Shown: positions 24,351 to 37,760, counted from the first letter of the stretch. The stretch: DNA of 64,000 nucleotides from Episyrphus balteatus (GCF_945859705.1 NC_079135.1:17362501-17426500); one strand, 5' to 3'. A program made the numbers and translations. Notes: a model not told the origin generated them from the letters alone.

Positions 24351-24400
24351 GGCACCAATATGAATCGAACCGAGGTCTCTAGCGTGTGAGTCGCATACTC
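24351..24400 (-). repeat. tRNA-like B-box remnant
   Basis: On the minus strand the sequence contains GGTTCGATTC (24371-24362), a near match to the Pol III B box, preceded by an anticodon-arm-like ACTCACACGC and followed by a GGTGCC end. No A box or cloverleaf can be built upstream, so this is at most a decayed tRNA or tRNA-derived SINE piece. Confidence 0.35.
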
Positions 24401-26885
24401 ATTGAATTTTAAGAATTTTTAATGTTAAAGGCGATCGATTTACTCGGAGCGAAAAATAAATTGATATCACAGGTCAACACGAAATTATACATAGTATGTT
24501 CCTGAATTGCCGATAATTTTCAAATCTTCTTTGAATTTCCTGAAAGAAAATTAATTTGAGGCACTCTTAACCCAAATTTGTAAATCCTACTTTCGTTGCT
24601 ATTTCCCATTTACATATGTAAGTAGGAGCCCACACTGAGGGAAAAAATAAATTGAAAATAAATAAACGTCGTTGTTTCAAAGATGAACTACTTTGATTTA
24701 TGTGACTTTAAGATACGAACCATCAAAAATTTACCTTTTTTCCACGTTGATTTTAAAATGTTCATCTTCAACGCAAAATCATTCCGAATGCAATAGTTTA
24801 ATATATGTAGTTCCTTTTTCCTTAGGTTTTCATTTAGACCACTCTTTCACTCAAACCTTATTTTGTAAGATCTGAAAAATAAAGACCTTACTTCCCAAGA
24901 ACACTAAACGAAAGAGCTGATCTGCGAACTTGATTTGAAAAAAAAATATTTTTATTTTTTATTATAAAATATATAATATTTAAAAGAGATAAACCAAGAA
25001 GCAGAAATTCATGAATGTACATACATATGTTTTGATATATTATTCGAACAAAAATGCAATGATAAAATTTGTCTTGAATATTTCATTTGCAATGAAAAAA
25101 ATTTCGATTTCTTAAAGATTATTTCGATTTCAGATTACTGAATTAACAGAAAATGTATTTTTGGTTCACATAGAAACTCTTGGTTTTCTTCCTAGGACTA
25201 TTTATTCTATAAATACCCAAAATGGAATCTTTACAAAAAAAATCGAACATGAGATAACAATCAGACATGGTTTATTGCGGGAAAACCTGCGGTATTTTTT
25301 GTTATAAGTTTTTTTTTTTTTTGCTAAAAAAAGTACTAATTTTTTTTAATTTGCACTCATACCCTAGTTATGTCTAAGGAAATACTGCTTCATGTAAAAA
25401 TAATACAAACTTGGCCCATCTTTTTCAGTATTTTAGTTTGACTTAGTTTCCAGCCACATCCAATGCATTATGATTTGTATTTACTGCTGTAATCAAAGCT
25501 TATTCATTAAAAAGATTTAAAATTCAATCTTATTTTGAAATTGAATTAAATTTGTGGTAAGTTTAAATCATTTTACTAAAAATCAATTTAGAATTTAAAT
25601 TTATTCTTTAAAAAAAATATACATAAATAATTTACATCTTGACAAATGTTTACGTACAATTTCCTTATACATATGTATATAAAAGGAATATAGTATAAAC
25701 TTTAACCAAGATCCTTAAATTAAAACAAAATTAATCTTCTTTTGTGTGCAACGAACGCCCATAAATTGAATGTAAATTAAGAAAATGCAATGCAGCCAAT
25801 TTTATCCCAACTCAGAGAATTTCTGTTCCTTGTTAATTAATGCAATTTACCTACCTGATCCAATACCAACAGCAACACACAAATAGGACCAACCGACCGA
25901 CCGACCACCGCACCGTACTGTTTTCCCTCCATATTTACATCATCCAGTTAAGAATATCTACTACGAGAAGCATAACTACCTTTTGGTTTGTACTTAAAGC
26001 ACATGTCTCAGTAGACAACATTACCTACTATCTCTGTAAATTACTTTGGGAATGGGCCAGGAGAGTTAGCGGTTGTGTTTGGCATTGGAATTTTACTATT
26101 ATTGTTTGTATGTGTGTGTGTGTATATATGTGCGTGTGTGGGTGTTTTTTGAGATGAAGAGAAAATCTCTTAGCCCACAGGAAATTGGTGGCAATGGACC
26201 ACCATGAAACACCACAGTTTGTCGCAACATTTACAATACCAATACCGCAGCTCTCATAGCATACGAATACGTATTCAATTCAGTACAACAACTGCTCGTA
26301 CACCCAACCAACACAAAACCCAATCGAGATGCAATTCTCATTCTGATCGTATGCAACCATCATTGTTTAACCGCATCTGGATAAATAATTGAGTGCAGAC
26401 GAAGTGCTATCCTTAACCACTGGATTTGCTTAAGTTTCTTTCTCCCTTTCTCTCTACTTCTCCCTCTGTTTCGAATTCACGACAACGATGTCGACGGACA
26501 GTCATTTTCTACCTGCTTTAATCGCCCAAAATACAGAAGTATCATGGTATTCTCATTCTCATTTTTATTGGAATCATTATCCTCTTTTGGCTGAGGGTGT
26601 TTGCGAAATTGAAATTATAATTAGTAGCTGCTGCAGTGTTAGATGAAAGTGTTTTTCATTTTAACTCAAATTATGAAGTGATGTAATTCAAAATTAAAAA
26701 AAAAAAACATCAAAACTAGGAACTTAGCAACAAACCACCAGGTTCTTTTTTTACTTTCATTTTAAAGGAAAAATGGCCACATCTCCACACTCGGCTATAT
26801 TTTATGAATGTCGACAATTTTGGCAGAGCAACTCCTTGTTTAGAAATAAAATTTAGAAATATTTGTAGAAAAAAAATAAGCATTA
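24401..26885. other. Noncoding DNA, AT-rich then more balanced
   Basis: 24.4-25.7 kb is AT-rich without a recognised repeat; 25.7-26.65 kb is a unique-looking island with a TG microsatellite at 26112-26141 and CCGACCGACCGACC at 25894-25907. No gene recognised; the frame at 25840-26157 is interrupted by simple repeats and has no domain. Confidence 0.35.
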
Positions 26886-26889
26886 TTTA

Positions 26890-28728
26890 TCACATACACG
26901 AGTGCTTTGTTAAGTATCACGGATTTCTCTGATAAGTATCACGGACTTCCCCGTTAAGTATCATCGGTTTCTTCTGTTAGTATCACGATTTTTTTTTGGA
27001 TAGTATCATGGATTACTTTTGGAACTATAACGAATTTCCATATCAGTATCACAGTTTTCTCAGGCAAATATCACAGGTTGTTCTGGTAAATATTTTATAA
27101 TTATCACAAGTTACTCTGATAAGTATCGCAAGTCATACCGATAAGTACCATGGGTTTGCTCAAGTAAGTATCACAGATTTCTTCGGTAAATAGCACGGGT
27201 CACTCTTAAAAGTACCACAGGCCTCCCAGGCAAGTATCACGGTTTTCCCAGGGAAGTATAACAGGTTGCCTCTTAAGCAAAACTCATTAGTATCTCTAAG
27301 ATTGGTGGGTTTTACCGGGAAGTATCACATATGTCCACTTAAGTTATAAAATATCACGGGTTGTTGCTGTAAATATTCTGGTCTATCTCTTGTTAGTATC
27401 ATAGGTTACTCTATATAACGGGTCGCTTTGGTAAATATAACGGTTTTCCCGTTAAGTATGACGTGTTTTTCAGTAAGTATCATAGATTTCCACAATCAAT
27501 ATCAGCGATTACTTCTAAAAGTACTTACTTTAAATTTCCAAAGTATGAATGTGCTATTACGATTTCACAGGAAATTATCGTTGGTTTTCCTGGTAAATAT
27601 AACTCGTTGTCAAGATAGGTATCACAGATTATTCTAGTAATTGTTGACCGGTTAATTTTGCAGGTTGCACTAGAAAATATCACACGTTACAGTAATAGGT
27701 ATCACGGGTTGTACCGATTATTATCCTCTGCTGTCTTGCTAAGTATCACAGATTGTTTATATAACAGGGTTGGTCCAGTAAATATAGCGTTTTTCTTGGT
27801 AAATATCACAAGCTTACTTGGCAAGTATCACAGAGTGCTTTGACAAATATGATGAATTTCTTCGTTAAGATTTTTCCAATTAGTATCACGAATTTTTTTC
27901 GATAAGTATCATGTGTTGCCCTGAAAAAGTACCAACGGCTTTGAATTCAAGGTGTAATAAGTATTACACGTCACACTGATTAGTATCATTGGTTGTCTCG
28001 GTAAATATTACAGGTTGCTAAGTAGATATTACGAGTTGTCCTGACAAATATCACAGATTTTTCTGATAAGAATTGGTAAAATTCAAATGTAACGTTTGTG
28101 CTGGTAAATATCACAAGCTCACTTGATAAGTATAATAAATATAGTGGATTTCCTCGTTAAGTATCTAGGGTTTTTTTCAGGTAAGTATCACGAATTTTTT
28201 CGATAAGTGCCAGTGATCTCCGTTGCAAGTACCAGGGGCTTTGAAACCAAGATGTAATAGATATCACAGGTACTGATTAACATCGTGGCTTGCCTTGGCA
28301 AATATTATAAATTTCCCCGGTAAGTTGTGTCACGTTTTGTTCTAGTTAATATGGGGTTTGTGTTGGTTAGTATCACAGGTTGAATCATAAATTATCACAG
28401 ATAGCTCTGATAAGTATCACAAGTTTCCCTGTTGAATATATTTAGGGTTTCTCTGGTTAGTATCAAGGATTTCTGCGATAATTATCATGAATTTCCCTTT
28501 AAAGTATCACAGGCTGTCAATTCATCGTATAAAATGTATCACGGGTCGTAACGATTAGTATCCAGGAGTACTTTTGCAAGTACCACATGTTTAATTCTAG
28601 ATATAACGGGTTCTCTTGAGAAATATAACAGGTTTCTAAGGGTAAATAGCTATCATGGGTTTGTCTAGTATATATAGCGTTTGCGTAGGTTAATATCACA
28701 AGCAAATATCACAGATTGCTCCTGTAAT
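26890..28728. repeat. Degenerate minisatellite with GTAAGTATCAC units
   Basis: A 1.8-kb run of roughly 22-28-bp units of the form GTAAGTATCACGGGTTTCCT with many substitutions (AAATATCACAGGTTG and similar). Dozens of AAGTATCAC or AAATATCAC cores are visible between 26912 and 28720. Unit length varies and no pair of neighbours is identical, indicating old age without recent homogenisation. On the plus strand the core GTAAGTAT equals an optimal 5' splice-site consensus. No gene lies within. Confidence 0.9.
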
Positions 28729-30145
28729 TGTCAGAACAATCACTTGCATGGCGGAGTTCCATTTATAAAACAAATGATGGAAGTAGAAACAGTTTTGTAT
28801 TAAAGCATTATAGATCGTTTTGTATCGATTGTGTATTCTATTTGTATACCTACATGAAACACCATTAGACATAATCATTTGCACATCTTTTTACGCAACA
28901 CTTACTTGTGTATCTGCCAGATGATATGTTTAAAACAAAGCGGATACAATTGGGGAGACAGAATTTCCTTCTATAAAAATTTTCTTTAAAACCGTTTTTT
29001 TTCTTCTTCAAAAAAAAATAAAAACAAAACTCTTTTCCCTAAGCCAATTCGAATAACCGCCACAACAAAACTATATAACTACATTGTAGAGACGGTTTTA
29101 TCCTTCTTCGATTTTATATCTTTGTATCCTATTTTTTTTTTTTTTTTTTAAGTTGTATGGGAAATGCGGAAGGAATATCGAAATGCATGGCATATTGCAC
29201 TCGAGGTATTTCGTGTATCCTCTTCTCTCTCTGTGTTTTCAAATAAAATATTATTAAACCACACAAACACAAATTCCTTGACTGTCGACACTTGTTTAAG
29301 TTCCCAGCACCCACGAACTATATAGTCGATGTCTGCATCGACGTTGTCGTCACCAAAAGCTAGCAATACCATCTCCTTGTGTATCTCTTTATCCTGTGTG
29401 TATTCCTCGTTTGTTGCTCATTCGTTCGTATACAACTACTATACTATTCAAAGTATCTTATTGATATTGAATAGAAAAAAAAAACAGGAAACAGGATTGA
29501 ACCATAATCATATAAGAAAGCTCCTCATCGAATTAAATGTTTGTGAGATTCAAATTATTAAAAAATATATATGAACATTTTTCCAAAAAAAGGAAAAAAA
29601 TACACACAGACATACACAGCTTCCATACTCCATCTAAAGTTGTATGCTTTTTGGGAAAAAGTGACTATACACAAAGTAGAATTCAAGATTTGTTGCAGCT
29701 TAAGGACTAAGCTACGTAAATTTATTAGCTTAACCCGTAAAAGCATTACCCTCTGGCATTTCATTTTATGGTGCAGTATTATCCCGCTACTAATACTAAC
29801 TCTGTGGGAATTGGGGGGAAGAGTGTGGGAGTTTTGAAGAGGGCGTAAAAGGACTTGAGGGCCTTATCAGAATTATTTCATCTCTTAATTCGGTTCGAAT
29901 GAGAGTGTACACGGTGCCTAATAGTGGTTCAAAAGGGAGGAATATATGAATGGGTGGATGTCTGTGGGAAAAAAATTATTCAAGAAATCGTATAAGTGTG
30001 TTTCGGGCGCGCACGTTTAACGATTTACAACCTAGCAATTTATGCATTATCTTCCTTAAATTTTACCTGATTTGCATACAATTCTGGGGGATATTATTTC
30101 TTTTTACATTAATTTTGGTTATTTTTACTTGCTCTATGGGGCAAG
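28729..30145. other. Noncoding island
   Basis: Mostly unique sequence with poly-T at 29130-29149. Short frames lack domains. It abuts repA on the right. Confidence 0.35.
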
Positions 30146-30149
30146 TATT

Positions 30150-31085
30150 GGTTTGGTGTCGAAAAAAAGATTTGAGGTTTTATTCAAAACCAACATTACG
30201 ATGATGGAGAATTCCGAAAAAGTGGGTCTCGCAATTCCGTCCGTGCGTCTGTGCGTCTGTACATATTTCCACAGCCTAAACGCATGGACGGATTTTCTTC
30301 AAATTTGGTACAGATGATTTTTATAGAATTCTGAAAGTTGGTTTTTTTCTCACTTAGAAAATGTACCTCCCATACAAATTTTTCAAATAACTCGAAAACA
30401 GCTCTAACGATTTTGATAAAAAAATTGGTGTATAATTTTACAAACAAGACCCAAATTTTGATTTAAAAAAAAAATATTTTTTGGAAGGTTACTAACGGTG
30501 CCTGCCATAGAACCGTTTCTTTGGTTTGAAAATATCTGCTACAAGACTAACTCGATTCCAACGAAAATTTTTATACAAAAAGCGTTTATTAAACCGTAAC
30601 ATTAAAATTATAGTAAATTTTCAAAAAAACACATTTTTGGATTTTTAAAAAAATATTTCAAATTTTTTTTTTTTTTTTGAAAAATCAATTTTTTTAAAAT
30701 GGGTATTTGAAATGTTTCGAAATTTTGTTTTTAATTGTAAATTAATTTTTTCTTAAAAATGGCATACCTACCAACTTTTTTTTTTTTAATATAAGAAAAT
30801 TTTTATATATGAAAAATTAATTTTTTAAAAAACGGCTCTAACGATTTTCAAATTTTTTTTTCTCAAAATTCCTTTTCATTCAAGAAATCAGATTGCATAC
30901 TTCGTTTCGGGATCAAAACCTTTAAAAAACGGTGTTTTATTAATTATAAGAACAGATTTTATGTACTTTTTTACATAATGGGAAATAATTTAATTAAATC
31001 TAATAATAATTTTTTTATAAAAAGTTAATTTCTACTTTCACCATAAGAGCAAGTACGTTCGACGCCAGTCGTGCATTTTATTTTA
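30150..31085 (+). mobile_element. repA copy, plus orientation (most complete left end)
   Basis: The left part reads ACATTACGATGATGGAGAAT, then GTGGGTCTCGCAATTCCGTC, then CAGCCTAAACGCATGGACGG. The middle contains ACGGCTCTAACGATTTTCAA-type blocks. The right end is GACGCCAGTCGTGCATTTTA near 31081. The left block is a diverged match to the corresponding inverted block at 54640-54700. No long frame is preserved. Confidence 0.8.
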
Positions 31086-32560
31086 CTGGAACATCGAAAA
31101 AAATTTGAAGGTTTTTTATTTTCAATGGTTTCTTTTTCCACAGGCCTGTATCAAGTTTAATGCAATATTTCAAGCTTCTAAAGTCTATTAGCCTTTCAAT
31201 GTTTACGAAATCGTGACTTTGAATTTTTCTAAACGATAATTACAATTTGTCTCTTTAACTATTTGCTTTAGTGAAAAATGTATCCTGTCATCGTTTCATA
31301 AGGCCACCAAATTGTATCAGTCAACCTAAGTTTTCAAAGTTTCATTGCGTTTTTGAAACCTCCCCTTTCCAATGTCAAGTATTCCCCTAAGGCAGATAAA
31401 CTTCAACATAAAATCACTTCGTTACCTCTGCCTTTTTAGTTTAATATTAAAGAGATAACCTCTCGGAGCTACTTCAAACAAGAAAAAAAAAAAACTTAAA
31501 ACTAAATTATTTAACCCTTTTAAAGTAATACACTTTAGCTTAAGGGCTTTTAGATAGTCCACCCCTTTTAAAAATGATGAGGTAACAGTTTTTGAAATAA
31601 TTAAAAGAGACAATGAATCTTATTTTTTTTTTGTTTACATTAAATGCGCATTAAATTTTCAAAATGACTTTTCATCAACTTTAAAGCTGAATTTTTTTTT
31701 ACACAATACAACCTCCCTCTAACACCCACTCAGTTATTTGAAATGAACAATAATATTATCTACTTTACGACCTCAAAAGTAGCATCCTGGATGATGATGA
31801 TGATGATGATATTCAAAATCTCGCTGCTGTGCAATTTCTCGGTACGTTTAACTCTGACCCAATTTAACTTTTGTGAAACATTTTTAAGCTAAAACACAGA
31901 GAATCCTTTGAGTTAGATAGGTAGATATGTAGGTGCGTATGGTGTGAAATCGTGCATGTTTTAATGTGTGTGTGTGTATGTGTGTAGTATGTGCGGCGGC
32001 TTTAACATTTCATTCCACACAAAACGTGCCAAAACTATTTTAAGCGCGATGAAAAAAAATTTCATAAACAAAATTCCAAGCATAATTATACAAATAAATT
32101 CCACACCAGCTATATACAAAACAAAAGGAGTATAGAAGATGAGACACATCAAGCAATGGGTCTTTTGTGTTTGTGTAAACAAAGGCTCTTCGGGAAGGAG
32201 TAAAAATTGTTGCCAGATGTTTTTGAAAAATTCGTACAAATTATTTAAAAAAAAAGAAATAAATAATTTTAGGAAAAATTAAAAACAGAAAGACAGTCCC
32301 AGAAGCTGGAACTGCAATTTTTGTATATCCCACCCGTTATTTCATTAGTTTTTAGCATAGACATCGTTATTATACTAAGGTGATTCGTCAACCCTTGTTT
32401 TATTAGACGAGTTTGCTGACCCATTTTTTAGGAGTATTTATTAAGGAGTAATTAATGCAAAATTCTACCAAAGCGATCCATAATTTTTTTTCTAAAAAGT
32501 CTTTAATTTATTTTGTTGAAGAAATCTGCCATTTCAACCACAATTAGAACGCCGCCCGCC
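31086..32560. other. Noncoding DNA with GAT microsatellite
   Basis: A GATGATGATGATGATGAT run lies at 31792-31810 and a TG run at 31966-31986. At 32450-32485 there is a single AAAATTCTACCAAAGCGATC block, related to units of the minisatellite at 34.2-35.6 kb. No gene recognised. Confidence 0.4.
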
Positions 32561-32562
32561 GC

Positions 32563-33310
32563 CACAGTGGGGAACCTTGTATGGGAGAGTGGAAAAAACT
32601 CCGTAAAATCTAAACTACTGGACCGTTTTTAATGAAATTTTTAGGAATAATAGGAAATAAGAAGATAAATCAAAACCAGTAATTTCCGCCCACTGCCCCG
32701 CCTACTAAAGTGAAAAATGGCTATTTAAGTTGGAAAAAGTCGAAAACTAGTACTTTTGTATGAAATTTAACGAAGACAACGTGACTTGCAGTAACCAAAA
32801 TATGCTTTTCTAAAGGTTTTCGATGTTTTGAACTCGAATCCGAAGCCATACAAAATTAATCAGATCCTGTTTTTGAAATATTACCGTTAGAAAATGCAAA
32901 AAAAGTTTTCTTACCATGTTCTTTTATATATGTAAAATTGTCTGAACATATTTAGTAACGATTTATATAATAACTGATTTCCTTCTTTCAAGACCTGTTT
33001 AAATCTTTTCGATATCTGTTTTACTGCCTGAGATATCTTGAGTTGTTTGGCATGATATATCTACCATATAAATTATACCGTCATTATCTCCTTTATGATA
33101 TATGAATCCGAACCCACTTACTACATTTTAAGATATCTCGGGAAATAAAAAAGATAACCAAAAGATTTAAACAGGTCTTGAAAGAAGGAAAATAGTTCTA
33201 ATAGAAACCGTTATTCACGTTGTATGGGGAACTGGGAAAAACTCAATTAAACCTTAACCACTGAACCGATTTTAATGAAATTTTCAGGCAAGATTATTAA
33301 AAGCAAGGAA
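32563..33310. repeat. Direct repeat enclosing an inverted repeat
   Basis: GTATGGGAGAGTGGAAAAAACTC (from 32579, split across lines) and GTATGGGGAACTGGGAAAAACTC (from 33228) introduce two similar segments continuing to an ATTTTAATGAAATTT-like block, about 650 bp apart. Between them an imperfect inverted repeat has arms TTCCTTCTTTCAAGACCTGT (about 32981-33000) and its complement at about 33171-33190, with further pairing inward (GAGATATCTT and AAGATATCTC). Probably one compound transposable-element relic. Confidence 0.6.
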
Positions 33311-34221
33311 ACCAAAATAATATTTTCTAGCAATCTTAATTATTATTTAAGACTTAGGAAGAAATTTAAGAAACAATTTGTAGGTTTTAATTTTAGTCAT
33401 ATCTTTATTTTAGTTTTTTTGTGCTCTGAGGGCCATTTGCTGAAACGAAACTAAAATATTTTAAGTTGAACATAAGCTCCTATTCTCTACTTTTTCCTCT
33501 CTACCACATAAGAGTTTATTTAGAACATAAATGTTTAAGTTTCGATTCAGGAAACGGCTGTGAATCTAATATTCGTAAACCCCATAAAATTTTAAATAAA
33601 TTGCACAAAACGTTGAAAACCGTCCATTTTTTATGTATGTTTTGATTTTTTTTTTTTAATATGTAGGTATTTTCAAACTAACGTCAGATTTGAATTCATT
33701 GGATCAAAATACATATTAAAACATATGATTTTTAAAAAAAACTTTTCATTTTTTATTATAATCTGCTTTTTTAGAAAATACGTTTTTCACATTTGCTTAG
33801 CTTCAAATTGCTCTAAAAAGTTTATTAGGACGAACTATTATGAGATGTTGCTGAGACTCAACACTATCATATGATATGAGTCCGCCCACAGAGGCAAACA
33901 GAGGAAGTAGTTAAAACAATTTTTGAACTCAAAATTCCGGAAAATTATAAGTATTCTTAAAATGAAAAATCGAAAATTTTTTTTCCGCTTAACTTGTAAC
34001 TGATATTGTTAAATTTTATATTTTTAATATATTTACAAAAAAAATTTTTTGTTTTCATAATTTTCAACTTTGAATACAAATTTCTAAGTCTAAAAATTTT
34101 TTTTAAAGAAATGCTTTCACATCCTGATTCTACAACATAATTACTGTAAGCAAAACTTCCAACATATACAAAAATCCAGCTTTCGCACGAATGAGTTTTT
34201 TCCACTTTTTTCCCACTGTGC
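33311..34221. other. AT-rich noncoding DNA
   Basis: No gene or clear repeat relationship. An 82-codon frame on the minus strand (34205-33957) is low-complexity Lys/Phe/Ile-rich. Confidence 0.35.
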
Positions 34222-35560
34222 GCCGTGATTAAACCGACGAAATTCGTGATTTAACACAAGTAATCTTAAATTTTAACTATAGCCAATCCGTAATTTTGTC
34301 CAAAAGTACGTGATTTTGCCAGAGAAATTTTGTTATTTTACCCTTATCCAGGAACGCCGTGATTATGACGAGATTTGTGTTTCAATTTAACCAACGCGGA
34401 ATTCTACCAAGGCGATGATTTTGTCGGAACAATATGTGATTTTAGTAATAGCCGGGAACGCCGTTATTTTTTAACTTTACATTTGTCGGAAAAATCTTTG
34501 ATTTTATCCATACTTGGGAATGCCGTGATTATACTCACAAAACTCGTGACCCAAGCAATGCGGAACTCTACCAGATCGATCCGTAATTTTACTTAAAAAT
34601 TTAGCGGGATTTTATCAGATCAAACTGTGATTTTATTCACAACTAAGAACGTCGTAATTATACTGACCAGAATCGATATTAAACTCAAGGAAACGAAATT
34701 CTATTAAAGCGATCCCTGATTTTGCCCAAAAAGTCCTAAATTTTACGTGATTTTTATTGTAGTTTTTATCGTTGATATTGTTTTTTACTGAGACGATTAA
34801 TAATTTACCAGGAACCGGAGTGTATAAGACAATTCGTGATTTTATCGGTGTAATGTTTAACGTTATCGGAGTAATCCGTGATTTTACCCGATTACGCGTA
34901 GTTCTACCAAAGCAATCTGCAATCTCTAAATTTTACCTTTTTTTTGAAGCATGCCTGTGATATTACCAAAGCCACTCGTGATATACTGGGAAAATCTCCC
35001 CATTCTAACAGGGAATTGATAATTGTAAAGATTTTACCGGAGCACCTCGTGAATTTATTGGAATTCAAGCCAACACGTGCTTTTACTGCAACTATCCGTG
35101 ATTTTACTCACAGGAACTAAAATTTCACGGATTGGTGATTTTATCAAAATGTTTTACTTCTTTAATTCATAGTTCACAGACGTGATTTGTAATTCAAATC
35201 GGGGAAAGCCTACTTTTACAGAAAATTCATGGTTTTACCAAGACGCCGAATGTTATATCTGAGCACGGCTTGATTTTGCTGCGATACAAGACATTCTATA
35301 CTTTTTTAAGAATGATTCGCTATTTATCTTGGAAATTGATTTTTCACAGTGTTCTGTAATTAAATCGGTGATTTCACTCAAGTCATATCTTAAATAAATA
35401 CGAGGAGATCCGTGATTTTATGGAAGCATCTCTTGAATTTGTGGGGAGCACTCCTGATTTTGACCTGACTTAACTTAAAGAAGCCGTTATTTTAACAGGC
35501 AAACACGCGACGGAACAACTTGTGATTTTAAAGAAACAGCTCGTGATTTCAAAAAGTATA
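34222..35560. repeat. Degenerate minisatellite with CGTGATTTTACC units
   Basis: CGTGATTTTA cores (CGTGATTATAC, CGTAATTTTAC and similar) recur every 20-30 bp from 34223 to about 35550. Between them are GGAACGCCGT, GCGGAATTCTACCAAGGCGA and AAAGCAATC-like fillers. Units are much diverged. A stray unit lies at 32450-32485. Similar in scale and age to the 26.9-28.7-kb array but with an unrelated core. Confidence 0.85.
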
Positions 35561-37760
35561 ACCTGCACCTCAAAAGTGCATCTGAGATAAATTCAGGGTT
35601 TGCATAAGTTTTAGAACGCAATTCTTTTAAGTCAGTTTTTTTTTTACACAAACAAGGTGTGAATTATATAAAGGTAGAAAAACTACGTACTAACGTAGTT
35701 TCCTAACGCTTATTGTATTAAACTCCTCCAAAATCCCACCTAGGTATCCTGCCAAGTATTAAACCTTTGTTATTTCAGAGTTCTCAAAATATTCTTTCAA
35801 AAGTCCCAAACTTGCCCCCATTTTAGCATTCATTTTCTCTCAGAAAAGCAGTAAGAGTGTATTCAATTCCAATATCTGGCAACATTGTCGTCATGAGCTT
35901 ACAACTCTGTGTATTTTCAAAAGTCAACTATTTTCTGTGGCACACCTTTTTCTCTGGTATAAGTATCTGAGTATCAGAGTGACATGATGAAGGAGAGGAA
36001 GATTTTGTTGTAGCTTGCCTACACTACACACAGAAAACCATGGAATGTTGAATTGCATTTATTTGCATTAAATGCACAAAATTAAATTCCATTTGTATAT
36101 ATAGTTTGTGTGTGTTCAGAGTGAACACGGCGGCCCATAAAAAGTCGTCTCGTGCGCCAAAGTTGTGTGTGGTGTCAACCAAGTTCATCGCTAACCACAA
36201 ATGTGTAATACTTCCTGTGCACCCGCAGAAGTATAAACCACGACCACACCACTTCTGCCACTTCCGGTGAGCAGTCATACACTCGTAGGTGCTTGGATAT
36301 ATATCTATATCTCTCCATCTCATACAAAAACGTCACACCGACCGAGAGAAATGTCATTAAAGTCGCGAGCAGTCAGTGTGACAATTTAATTGTACCAAAG
36401 GTGTAAATAAAAAGCTCACTCTTTCTGGTCCTATCTGGTGCCGGTGCGGTACGGTATAACCTCTCATTTTGTACATTTAGGTGTAAAATGTTTGTGGCAC
36501 ACATTATACACGAGGAGGGTGTGGCACGGATGTTTGGCACATTTAGTCCTTTTATTTGTGGAACAGCCGGAACAACGCTGCACATCTCTCTACTCCATAC
36601 CATACCTGCTATATCGTCCTTTTCATACACTACACATATATATAACGACAGCAAATCCAGTAATTTTACCACAAATCACTCGGTGACACAATAAATCTAC
36701 AGAAAAACGATTAATCGCTAAAGAATGTGGCACTTACAAAGCCAGACACACACACACACACACACTCGTATAAGTTATACAAGAGTATATATCCTGCAGA
36801 TATAAATCAGAAAATCCGTTTAATTAAAAGTTTACTCCATCCTCGTCCGGCTGGGGCTGGGTATAATCACGGACGAGCTCTCATATTAAACGCATGACTC
36901 TCTGGTGTGTGGATCTATATCTCTATGTTGTATTTAACTACCTCTTGCTCTTACCCCCCCCAAAAAAAAAAAGAAAACTCCCAAAACTCAAACCCTCACA
37001 TTGGGCGCCAGCTTTGCAGGAGAGTTAAAGTTTGTAGTGTCCTGTCCGTTCAGTGCTTATCGTCCATAACTCATGGTCGCTCACGTATCGGTGGCTTACC
37101 ACAAAATAGTTGGGAATTATTGCTGGCCTTTTCCGCCGACCGCTATCCACCGTCGTCATAGTCATATTGACTCCCACACTCTCTCGCCGCGAAGCGTTGC
37201 ACATCACGGTGTGCGCGGCGCGGTGTAAAATTCAGAGTTCGGTTTGGGTTTGGGTTCTTTGATGAACGCTTTAAAATTGAATCCAATAAGTGGATTGCGT
37301 GTAATTTTTTATTTGTTTATATATTTTATTAAACCGATGAGTAATTTCACTTAAAGCAAACAAAAACGCATATTCTGTGTGTGTGTGTAAGTGTGGGGTT
37401 TGTATGTTGTTTTTACTTGATGTATGAGGTATAGAGGTATGCAAGTCAATTTTAGAGCTTTGTATAATGATTTTATTTAGATATGTACGTGACTTGCCAT
37501 ATTGTTGTTTTACTAAATTGTCATTTGTTTATTGTTGATTTTCTAAATTTTTAATGTAAACTTTAAACTTATGTAAACAAAAAAACATAATGGGGTAATT
37601 TTATTAAACTCAAAACTGATTATAGATCTTTAACCAAATTATTAAGGTTTTTGAAGAATTACCTATAAACTTTGGATTTGAATGTATTCTTCATTTATAT
37701 GGAACTATATATCAAGTTATGCATTCGTACAAAAAAAAAAGTGGAGATAACAATCAAACA
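35561..37760. other. Noncoding island, richest in balanced composition
   Basis: About 1.6 kb (35.7-37.3 kb) is unusually GC-balanced for the window and free of visible repeats apart from CA runs (36745-36764) and a TG run (37375-37388). Several 60-100-codon frames overlap on both strands, none with a recognisable domain, so I call no gene. The sequence could hold regulatory DNA or an unrecognised untranslated exon. Confidence 0.4.

Noticed and set aside
24351..24400. Functional tRNA gene
   Set aside because: Only a B-box-like block is preserved; no A box, D arm or acceptor pairing can be made.
26890..28728. CRISPR-like interpretation of regularly spaced repeats
   Set aside because: Units are diverged, spacing is irregular, there are no constant direct repeats with unique spacers, and the genome is eukaryotic.
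36024..36694. Several overlapping 70-100-codon frames on both strands
   Set aside because: Mutually overlapping in different frames, no shared family signature; a balanced-composition island produces such frames by chance.
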